Below are positions 35,401-47,400 of a DNA stretch of 64,000 bases, in pieces (position 1 is the stretch's first letter; every line of letters begins with the position of its first letter). This DNA is from Dermatemys mawii (Eukaryota; Chordata; Testudines; Dermatemydidae). The DNA lies in contig ML677351.1 of assembly GCA_007922305.1 (NCBI GenBank), forward strand, positions 14,054,749 to 14,118,748. Direction: 5' to 3'. Made by a program: the position numbers and the translations under genes. The notes under the pieces were generated by a model. The model had not been told where the DNA came from and searched no databases. It was given only the letters and a program-made list of their open reading frames with translations.

Positions 35401-38400
35401 GGTGCAGGAAAGGCAACCAAAAGGAGGGTGTAAAACACAGTCCTCTTCTACCCCTTCAGAGTGTCACTTAGACTTGCTTTGCACACTCACTGAATACCAA
35501 ACCAGCGCACATTACAAACCGTTACCACTTACAGCTTATGTGTGTTAGAGATTTTTGCATCTATACTCTGCACAAATCCCTAATGTAGAGTAACTCCGAC
35601 ATAGAGCTGGTCTGAATTTTTTTTTTCTCCTCACTGAAAATTATGACTCTTCAAAAAATCAGAAATGAAAATATTTTGGCTGACAAGTAAAATAGTTGAG
35701 TTCAGACATGGCACCTCAGAGCCCCATGGGAAATTGTAGTTCAAGTACTTTATGCTTCAATTCTCCTCTGTAGGCTAGGCTCCCGGGTTAAACCATATCC
35801 CCAGAGAGGTACCACAGTCTCCCTCCACCCCCAGGTTATGGAAGGGGATCAGGCTGGAGAAGCCCTCATTGAACAGCTCTACAATTGGTCTATTGCCTGG
35901 GGAAAAGGATTCCTCCTTACTGGGCCCCAGCCTCTTTGCCCATATATTCAAAACAGATACTTGGCACAGAATTTGCAAATAGGAAGGTTCAAGTTCTGTA
36001 AACATTCAAAAATGTGTGCACACATTTACGTTTGCATACAACTCTCTCAAATGTGTGTGCATGCACGACACTGGATCATATAACAGATATTGGAAATCAC
36101 AAAATGGGGGTTAGTGGGTATGCAAAAGCATGCACATGTGAGTGCAAAAAAGGTGTACATACTTTGAGTTTTGTGTCATGAAATCGGTCTTTAATTATCC
36201 CAGGGTTTCCCGTTCTCCCCTTGTAAAATGGATGTAATAATATCTTCTTACTTCAGGCTGGCGTGCTGCAAGGCTTACTTTCTTAATGTCTGTGAAGTGC
36301 TTTGTGATCTTCCCAAAAAACCATACCCTATACCAGGGGTGGGCAAACTATGGCCCGCGGGCCACATGTGGCCCGCCGGCTGTTTTCATCCAGCCCGTGA
36401 GCAAGGGCCGGGGGCCAGCTGGCGTGTTGCGGGTCCCTGGGCCCGCCCTGCGCTCCCTGGCTGGGGGTGGGCCGGGCCCGCCCTGCGCGCCCTGGCCGGG
36501 GGCCAGGTCGAGCGCAGGGCCCAGCGGCTTCCGTGCACCCTGGCCGGGGGCCGGGTGGAGCGTGAGGCTGGGTCGAGGAGCGCCCGGCTGAGTAAGGTAA
36601 GGCAGGGGGTTAGGTGGGGTAGGGTGCCCGGCGGGGGGTGTTTAGGGTGGGGGGATCTCGGGAGGGGGCAGTCCAGTAACAAAGAACAGGGAGGCTTAGA
36701 TGGGGGTGGGGTTCTGGGGCAGCACTTGGAGTGGGGGGGTCTCCAGAGGGGGTGATCAGGGGACAAGGAGCGGGGGGGAGGGTTGAATGGGTTGCAGGTT
36801 CTGAGGGGGGCAGTCAGGGGGCGGGAAATGGGTGGGGGTCGGATAGGGGGCGGGGTCAGGCTGTTTGGGGAGGCACAGCCTTTGCTACCTGGCCCTCCGC
36901 ATAATTTTTAACCCCAATGTGGCCCTCAGGCCAAAAAGTTTGCCCACCCCTGCCCTATAGAATTATCATCATCATAATCAATATTATTTAGATTGCAAAG
37001 TAGCACCTGTAAATATCCTAATTAAAACAAGAGATTCAAGTAATAATAACACTGAGCTCTTATATACTGCTTTTCATCCATAGATCTCAGTAGGTCAGTA
37101 TCATTATCCCCATTTTACTGATGGGAAAACTGAGTCACAGGGCGGTGAAGTGACTTGCCCAAGGTACCCTTGCAAGCCAGAGCTAGGAATAGATCAAGTG
37201 TTTATAAAGTCCTAGTCCAGTGCTCTGTCACGTAGGCCACACTACCTTCCATGGTTGGGAAGAAGGATTAACTGAGACCCAAAGAACTTTTGATGTGATG
37301 GGGACAGCTGGCTCTTCCCCCGACCTATACCTCCCTGTTTCTCACCTGCATAGGAAGAAACCAGTGATGTGTTTTTTGGGCTTTCTTGTGATATGACATC
37401 TGTGTTACTTATTTCTTCAAGACCTCCATGACAAATGCTTTTGTTAGCTGTTGATGCTACAGAAAAAAATAACACAGACTGAGTACCCCAAAATACCCAG
37501 CCCCAATATCTGATAGTTCAGCAGCCAAGTCACAACGAAGAACATCGAGGGCCAGATCCTCAGCTGATGTAAATCAACATAGCTCCATTGAAGTCAATGA
37601 AACTACATAACAACACTGACCTCCTTTGTCAAGTGCAGTGAGATCTAGGGATGAAAAGCCCTAAACAAGTGCTAGGTATTAATGATGATGCTGATGTCAA
37701 TTTACACCCAGTGAGGTGATGAGAGAATGAACTTCATGCAATCAGCTCCAAGTATTTAATATACACAGATGAATGTGACAGTAAGAAACAGCAACTCTAC
37801 ACTGCCGTGTAGTGGCTCCATCTCTGGATCACCCACCCCATACTTGCATGTCAATTTAATAGGGTTATCCCTGGCTAAGTTTGAGAACTGCTTCTCAGGT
37901 CTTCTATCTGCCCTCATACTCCTCTTGCTGTTTCAGGCTGCCACCATGCTGTCCAAAGCAGTGGTACAGCTAAGAGTGAAAAACTGGATGTGTCCCAACT
38001 TATGGTGGATGGTCAATGACCTGTCTCTGGGGAAAGTCTGTGGCGGTTGGAGACAGAACTTCCCTACTCCCGCATAAGGGGTTGGGAGAGGTCTTTGTGT
38101 ATGTTGCTGGAGGTGGGGGATGGGGCTGAGGCAGTGCCCCCACCCTCAGGTGTCTCCACCTCCAGATCACTGAGCAGGAGCAGGGGCTGGGCAGTGCAAG
38201 GCACATCTCCTGCCAGTTGCCCCAGCTCTGTGCCAGAGGGTGTGCCATCTTGGGCAGCTGGAAGTACTTGGTCTCCCATGGCAAGTGGCTGCACTCAGGA
38301 AAGTGCTGGGGCAGCATCAGCAGTGGGTCCTGCGCATAGTCCAGGATGTAGTGGAAGAGGAAACCATTGCAGTGGTGGAAGAGGCAGCCTTGGCTGTCCT

Positions 38401-41400
38401 GGGGCAGCTCGCCCAGCTGTTGTTGAAAGAACATGCGCCAAAGCAGTGAGTCTTGCACTGACACCACACTTCCGTGCCACATCTCACACACGCCTCCCCG
38501 CCCACGTTCAGCTCCTGCTCTCCAGGAAGGTGGATGAACCTGGTCCCGCTGCGGCAGCATCCCTGCCCCAGTTCCTGCTGACAGCGACGCTCCGCCCCAG
38601 TTCAGTAACCGCCCAACGCTTTCCACATAGGCCATCCCAGAATGAGCCCACTGCCACTGGGGAGAAGCCACCTCCTGCCCTTTCTCCCATAAGTGTCTGG
38701 GAGCAGCGTTCTCTTTGCCTGCAGGTGGTGGGAAGAGCCATCTCTCTCTCACTTTCTGAAGGGGGCAGACAGACAATCATCCTTTCACTGCAGTGAGCCC
38801 CACACTGTAGGATCCTTTCCTCACCGCTCTTTGAAAGCTGACTGGTTTTATTTATTTGCAGGCGTTCAGTGGCACTTCTCACTGCAGCGTCCAGGGCAAA
38901 GGACGGGCGGGATCCTAAAAAGTTTGGGGACCACTGATCTAGATTATAAACTCATGGGGTATGGCAATGGGCCAAACTCTCTGCTTAGGTAACTTCAATG
39001 AAGCCAAAGGAGTTAATTCTATAGAGAATTTAACTCCAAATCTTCAACTGTATGCTCTGCAGCAGAGATACTGGTCAACAGATCTTAAATAGCGATGAGT
39101 TAACCTTTGGCATCTCTAATTTAGAATATATGAGTCTTTTTGAATAGCTGTAAATGCCCGTTCTGCAGCTGTGATGCTGGCAAACTACAGGGGTAAAGCC
39201 TGCAGCACTGTTCCCATTGTCATAAGTATGTAGGTTTCTACCACCTGATTGTCAATTCTACTTCTGTTACTGTTAAACTGCTTGGTGTTTGAAGGTGCCA
39301 GATGCCCAAATGAACAGGTCAAAGGGAACATGTGAGAGTTAATTGCATAAATGGAGATTCATAGAGTATAAAGCCAGCAGGGTCCATTGTGATCATCGAG
39401 TCTGACTTCTGAATAACACAGGCCACAGGACTTCACCGCAGGTGGGAAACCATCAAAGCTGTTCAGATATTACTTTTAAAAGACTGAAAATAACACCTAG
39501 GTCATGAAATTTAGTTTTTAACCGTTTTTCTATTGATGCTTTAGATTAACTAAAAGTGAACGGATTTTGGAGACCTGATTAAGTTTTCATTTGTTGACGT
39601 CTTGCATTTTACTCAAGTTGGACAATTAAAGAACAGACTGGTCAATTTCAGGTGTGTTTCACTAACAGCACACTAGCCTAATGCTGCTGGGCTTACCTCT
39701 CCAACACTGCAGGACACGGTTTCAGTTCAAACAAACTGAAATACTCCCAGTGACTTCCCCTCCCCGCAAAGTTTCATGAAAACATTTCTATGAAGAGCAA
39801 GTTTTGTAAAACCTTTTTCCTTTAAGAAAATCTATGCCCAGGGCCTCACCTACTCGATTGCTCATTTAAGCCGATGGACTCCTAGAACACGGCTAATTTC
39901 CCAAAAGCTCATTGCAAAGGAAGCCCATGCTTTATATGTACATGTTAAATAGCACAATCAGAACATCCAGTTTTTCTATCCAAAGAATCCATCCACCAAT
40001 GTGGCACCACTGACTTTGCAGATACAAGGATGGGAAAGATCAAGACTTCCTTGCATCTAATCCTCCTGTCACTTGGGGCTTGTCTACACTTGGAACACTA
40101 GGGCAGCACAGCTGCAGCACCGCAGTAGCGTTTCAGTGTGGATACCGCCTATGCTGACGGGAAAGGTTCTCCCATCGGCATGGGTAGCTAGGTCAATGGA
40201 AGAATTCTTCCATCAGCCCAGCGCTGTCTACAGTGAAGGTTAAATCCTCTGAGTGACGTAGCTGGGGCAACCTAACTTTTTTAAAATGAGATTGACCTAA
40301 ATATGTTTCTCAGGGTCATGAAAAATTTTGTGCCTTGAGCACCATAGTTAAGTCGACCTAACCCCCAGTGTAGACACATCTAAGTGGATGTGAGAATTCT
40401 TTTGTCAACCTCATTGCTGTCTCTCAGAGAGGTGGATTAAATATAGTGATGGAAAAAACCCTTCTGTCACTGTAGGAAACATCTACACCATTGCCCTACA
40501 GTGGCACAGCTTCCACTGTAGTGTAGGCATAGCCTCACAGTGGTGTAAATCAAGAGCAATTCCATTGACGTCAATGAAGCCACATAGGTGTGCAGTGTGA
40601 CTCCGGATTAAGAGAGGGGAAAATCAGGGCCATTCTTTGGAACAGTAGGGTGTTAACGGACGTCCTGACCAATTTTCAACTTGGGCAATTTTATTCTACC
40701 CAACTAAAATGACCCCTGAAGTTGAATGGTCTGTGCAGTGCAATGGATACTGTTGGTGCTGTAGAAATAATACAGAACAGAAGCTGAAAAAAAGGATTTT
40801 GTTTTTTGCTTCCTACTGTGTAGCACTGCATAAATCCTACTGCAGGTCAGTTCCCTCCGTTATTTTATTGGGCTGACGCTGGTTTTAGAATCAGCACCCT
40901 GGAGACAGCTGTGCATTTGTAACTCTTTGTGAGCTGTGATTAGGAGACCTTGTCACAATATAGACTTTGTACCTGGACATTTGATTTCCTGATCAGCAGT
41001 TTTCTTGCTAACATCATTTTTAACTTCACATTGGATCTTTGAAGTAAGGATTTTCCTGCTGAGTTGATATTCAGTCTTCCATATGCCATTTGCATCTGTT
41101 GACCTGACAGAGAGCTGCTTGTTATTCTGAAGCAAACGAAGATCAGGTTGGTGCTTCTGTTTCACCTCACATGTCACATTTATGAGTTTTTGTAAACATG
41201 TCCATTTGATTTCTGGTTTAGAGACAATTTCTGAAAGAGAATAGAAGAGGCAATCAGTCTGTGAAGATTTCTAATTTTAAAAAGTTCATTATTAGAACAG
41301 ACCCATAGAATGATACAGAGGAACCTGGAGGGATTTTAGAGGCATGGGCAGAACATAACAAAATGATCCTGTGAAAGGATGTGGGACAAATTAATCTGAA

Positions 41401-44400
41401 AAAATATTTCTGAACAAAGGAAGTATAATTTACAAAAGGGCAGGGATCTCAAACTCAAAACACGAGGAGGACCACATGAGGACTAGTACACTGGCCTGAG
41501 GGCCATATCACTGACACACACCGCTCACTGCCCCCAGCCCTGCCTCCCACTCCACCCCTTCCACGAGGCCCCACCCCGCCCCTCCTCTTCTCACCCCTTC
41601 CCCATCCCCATTCCAACCCCTTCCCCAAATCCCCGCCTCTGTCCCACCTATTCTCCGCCTCCTCCCCTGAGCGTGTGGCTCCCCCTCCTCCCCCCTTCCT
41701 CCTAGAAAGTGCTAAGCACCGCCAAACAGCCTCATGCAGCCCACAGGCCGTGGTGTTTGAGACCCCTTGTTTAGGGCTTGTTACACAAATACAAGAAACA
41801 TTCACCAACAAAAATATTTCTACAAAAATGCCATAATATTTATAGCTAACTTACAAATATCCCCAAATCATAAATGAAGTTGATGTTTTGTAGGACATGA
41901 TCATTTACAAGAAACACAGCTATTCAGTGAAAGTGGGAAAGTAGCAATGCCTGAAAAAATAAAGGGGAAAGCGAACAGCAACTTAGACCTGGTGTGGGGG
42001 ATAGGAAGTGATGTAGCAACAACAAAGAAAAGGCCAGCACAAACACCGGTCTGCCCATTCTCAAGCACCTGGTATTGGCCACTTGACATTTATTTACAGA
42101 GAGAGAATCCCAGTCCCTTTGTCCTATTCAGTTTTGAAACGCAGTGGACCAGATCACTCTAGCTCAGGCTATGTTTACACTCCACATCTTACAACAGGGC
42201 GACCGCTGCAGTCATGCCGTTGTAAGCTGCGCTGTGTAGCCGCTCTTTATCGACGGGAGAGAGCTCAACTGGCAACAACACGAAACCGCCCCCCAGTGAG
42301 GGGTGGTAGCTTCAGCGCTGAGAGAGCAGCTCCCGCTGATGCAGCGCTGTCCACACCAGTGCTTTTTATTGTTAAAATGTTTGCCATTGCGGGGGAGGTG
42401 TTTTTTCACACCCCGAGCCACAAAAGTTTTAATGATGAAAGTGCCGGTGCAGACATAAGCTTCAGTAGACTATGGCTCAGGAGCCACAAATGGCTCTTTA
42501 ATGTGTCTCCTGCGGCTCTTTGCAGCAGATGATATTAAAACACAGGATGGTTTAATTATTAACCAGTCACAATGCTTTTATGGTGTTATTAACCAATTAA
42601 GTTATCAACTTACACTACTTTATTTGCTGTGAGAATCTTTATATATATACCTTGCTCAAAGATGTAACACCTCCCACTTAGATCTGTTTGCGGAAAACTG
42701 AGCTCAGAGCAGGGGGAAGAGCCTAGGAGAGCAAAACATCAACTGCTGCTCTATCTCCACCCACAAATATCTCAGAGACCCCGGTGGTTGGTTGAGATGT
42801 AGGGAGACCACAGTATTTCTTCTTTTCTATATAGGAGGCCGTCAGTCCAATGTAAGCAAACACACATTGCAGTTACTATGGGAGAGAAGCCATGCTATGC
42901 AGGGAGGAGTTGGCATGGGAGGTATGGGGCGGGGTGGGGGGGGAGGGCTTACATGAAGGCTTTACATCAAAGAGCAAAGAGACAATAGTCTCCTTTATAC
43001 AGCTCTGGCATGACTGCATCTGCAACTTTGCATTCAGTGTTGGGCACCAGAAAGACTGGAAAAGCTAGGTCAGTTAAAAAAAAATATTAATAAATATATT
43101 ACACCCCTGCCTGCCACAGCTATGATGGTATAAGTGCAAAGCCCAGGTCTTCGTCACATTGCTTAACATATTGCTGGAACGTGTTCAGATACGACAGTGA
43201 TGAGCCCAGTATAAGAGCATACACTAGACGAGAAATTGTCTTAGCACTACAGAGGCAATGAAGCTATGAATAAGCTGGTTTCTGTTTCCTATTATGCACA
43301 GTGACTTGGTAATGGAGCTCCCCTTGCGGAATCTCTATTACTGGCAATGGTATACGAGCCAGAAATGGCCCACATCGACTCTGAGTCCAGGTTGAAGTTG
43401 CAGGCACATCAGTGGCAGAGGGTGGGAGGGGGAGGTGAGGCAACTTTTTACACTGAGCAAATTCAGTCAGTCACTGCAAAAAGCCTGGAAGCCCTCAATG
43501 CTAGTTTACAGTCAGTCAGTCTTCAAAGTACTGCACTTCAACTATAACACTAACTACTGAGCAAACACTGCAATCCATCTATTGAATACAGTGTATATGC
43601 AAGGGATGGCCCTTGTCTTGCTAATATTTAAGCAATTGCTCAGGATTGGATAAACACTATTCATAGATGTTAGGGCCAGAAGGGACCATAGTGAGCATCT
43701 AATCTGACCTCCTGTATAACACAAGCCATAGAATTCCACCCAGTAATTTCTGCATCAAGGCCATACATTCTGTTTGAGTCAGCACGAGCACATACAGGCA
43801 TGTCGCATCTTAGGCGTATTTAACTTATGCAATTTCCTCTTTATGCGGTCTGCAAAAAAAAAAGGGGAGGGGAATTTAAAAACTTCCTGTAGGGGGGCGC
43901 GATTTCGCCTGCCATTGAAGTCAATGGGTTCTGGCTAGACGCGGTATCCGCTTTACGCGGAACGGAACCCTTGCACAAGACGCGACATGCCTGTATTTCA
44001 GAAAGACATCCGATCTTGAAACATTCTAGACACTATGGGTAGATGCCTAGGTCCGAACTCCTAGATTCACATGAGGATACCAGAAGCTGGGCTTTTACTT
44101 TTAAAAAATAATTATGCTATCTATCTGACCCTAATGGCCATCATATCCTTGCACCTCACATCACTAATGGATTTTATCCTCCTAACACTCCTAAGAGCTA
44201 CATCCCCATTTCACAGTTGGGAAACTGAGGCACGGTAGATTAAGTCACTCGACCAAGGTCACACAGGAAGCCAGTGGCTGAGCTAGAAATTCTATCCAAT
44301 CCAACGCCTTAACCAGTAAACCTTGAAAAACGTGAACCAATTATAACGGATATACTGATATATATCCTGTAACAATAGCTCAGTGAGTGTTGATTTGAGA

Positions 44401-47400
44401 GTGGTCACCTCTTCAGGTGTTTGCTAGGGCAGTGGCAGCAGGTGTCCACACACAATTTGAGAGGGTGGAGCTCCCCACCAGCCCAGCAGATGGCTCTTGG
44501 GTAGCCAGTTGTCTCTGTGTGGCAAGGCCACAAGTTGGGAAAGTGACCAGAAGGGGCCACACTTGTGGGAAGGCCTAGGGTGCCAGACTTAAGTGATGCA
44601 TGCACTTAAGTGCTTACAGGATTGTGACCTCTTTTTGTGATTATAATATCCTAAAATGTACTCATATACAAGAATGTATAGTAGGAGAATTTGTCATTCA
44701 TGCTGTCAAAGATGTCTGAGCTGACACTGGTCACCTCCATCTAAATAGCAATTATCCTGATAAAGAAAAACTTTTAACACATTAAAGATTTATCAATTTT
44801 TTTTCCTTCAGCTTATAAGTCAAGTTAGTAGAAAATCAGGAATGAATGCCATAATCATTTTTAAAATTCTGCTCATGTTTCTTTCCTTAACATTTTGTTA
44901 AATGTCATCAAAACCTTGACATCCAGAAGATTCCAATCAGCTGTAATAATTGGCCAACGAACAAGAAAAAAAAATCCAAACATTTCTGCATTTTTTTAAA
45001 ATTCAAAATTTTGTCAGAATTTCAAAATACAAAAAAATTCATACCAGCCCTGCTTATAAGGGATGGGAGAGGTGAACAGTAAACAGGAGACCCAGTTAAT
45101 TACAAATAAATAGAGGGACAGTTACTGAATCATTTACTAATTGTCAGGCTTCAGATGCAGCAGTTCAACATTAACGCAGGATGTAAACATGCAAGCAAGC
45201 TGGTAGACTCAAAAGCAAGGCATGAGCACAAAATACCGTAGAAGGAAAATCTTCATCTTACAGAAATTTGTGCAAGATCTCAGACTTTTTTCAGCAGCCT
45301 CCTGTTTTAGGAGGCTGCCTAAGTATTCCAAATGTACAGAGCACAGTTCTGCTCCACATCCCACTGGTCAAACAACCTAGAGGTATCAGTCCCTTGAATG
45401 GCTGCTTAAGAAAGGCTTCACTGTCTGCTGTGAAATCAGGACTTGAACTGGACAACAGCACATGTACCAGCACTCTCGTGAGCTGTCTTTATGGGCTCCA
45501 AAATGTGTGTCTTATGGAGAAGAACACAAGCTTAAGGAGCCTAGCAGAGTCCATGGGTATATTTGAATACCAGTTAGGGGAGCCGAGCCCAGCAGAGCGT
45601 GCAAACAGTTCAAACATCTCCACAATCCATCAGGAGTGGCATCTCATTTTGATGTCTCAAGTGGGTTATTAATTTGTGGGAGGAGCTTTGAAGGTCCTAC
45701 CATCATTCCCCCAACCCTCCCCCACGTTAGACTCCAGCATGATCTGAGCTAACTGCTTCCATTGTTTATAGATACCGGTGCAGGTCTCAGACAACAGAGG
45801 GACTGAACTGAGGGAAAGAAGGGAAGAGGAAGACTCACCTGGCAATAGAGGAAAAGGAGGAACCCAACCAGGAACAGAGATAGGAAATAGACACAGAAGA
45901 GCTAACCTTTCAGTGAAAAGGAGCCCACGGCGGCAAAGTTAGTGACCACAATGACACAGGATGGATGGAGACCCATTCAGCAGAAGGAGAGAGTGGGAAC
46001 AAGGGGCTCACCCAGCTATGGTGGGAGGGATGTGGAAGGTGACTCACCCTGAACGCTCAGAATTAAGTTCTTCTCCACTTGCTGCTGTCCCACGTCATTG
46101 TACACGTTCACTGTGTAACTTCCACTGTCCTCTTCCACCAGGGAGTCTATTTGCAAGGTTCCGTTGGGGAACATCCTATACTTATCATTCTTGTAATATT
46201 TCACATCAGAATCTTTGCCTTTCACGAGGAGTGATGTAAGTTTTAACCATTTTAATTCATGTTGCTTTTCCACTTGGAAGTCATGAATGTCCAAAAAAAC
46301 AGAACCACCCAGAACACCATACACTTTATGGGCTTCGTTTGTAGAACCTTCAAACAGGAGAAGAACAATACAGCCCGATTAGTGTCTGTCCAAAGAGTCA
46401 ATGGATGAGTGTTAACAGTAGACACTGCAGCTTTAAATAACTTGGTCAAAAATGCCCCACTTTTCCCTTAGCACTCCCCATTGATAAGGGTGGGCATTTC
46501 TATAGCTGCTTTCATCTCAGCCCCTCCAAGCAGCTCCTGAATATTAGTTAGTTAAGCCTCCCAAAACCCTATTTTAAATCTAAACACAGAGAAATTAAGG
46601 GCCACATTTTCAGAAGTGCGTTTAGGGGGGCCTTGGTTTTGGAGGTGATCATTTTAAGACCCCTTAGGCCTGATTTTCAAAGGTGCTGAGCACCTGCAGC
46701 TCCAAGGCAATAAGGCTTGTGAGCGTGTATTTCCTCTGCAAATCAGGCTGTTTTGTATGTGCCTCAAGATGGGCACCCACAATTGAAGCAGCCAAATTAC
46801 TCAAAACTCTTCTGACGATTCAAACCCATGGCCAACATTTTCAAGTGATCAGTGATTTTGAGACAGGTTAAAGACCAGCTGCTCAGCGATTTCTGAAAAA
46901 TCAGCCTCCTTTCGTGTGACTTGAGCTGAACACAGAATCATTAGTCGCTTTTTTAAAATCTTGGCCTAAGGAACTTGCCTGAGATCACACCGTGAGTGAG
47001 TGAGAGAGGTGGGAGTAAGACCCAGAAGTCCTGCCTTCTGCACTGCTATGACACAGGATACCTCCCTCCCTCAACTATATTTCATGGGTACTATCACCTG
47101 ATAAACAAGGGCCCAAAGGCAGGGTATTCCCTCTTTTCAGGTCATCTTTGACTTCAGTTCCCTTTGTACAAAACAGATTATACCCAGTTCACAAGGGTGC
47201 TACTGCAAGTGGTTGTTCAGCACTTGAAGATGTTAGGTGACACCTAAGGGCTAAATATTGGTATTATTAAGAAAGGTAAAGGCTGTTTAGCCTTATTTGT
47301 GTTGTTATGTATAAAGAAGCATTTATCTTCCCACGGTATGTTCTGTCACAAGATCCCATGTCCGTTTATCTCAAACTGGATCAAAATCTAAAAATCACAG

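Noticed and set aside
36228..36766. 175- and 126-codon ORFs on opposite strands
   Set aside because: They fall largely inside the GC-rich hAT MITE at 36334-36952, whose composition suppresses stop codons.
38000..38796. 258- and 249-codon ORFs on opposite strands read as intact genes
   Set aside because: The minus-strand one covers a KCTD12-like BTB remnant whose similarity changes frame at least twice; the plus-strand one is its shadow.
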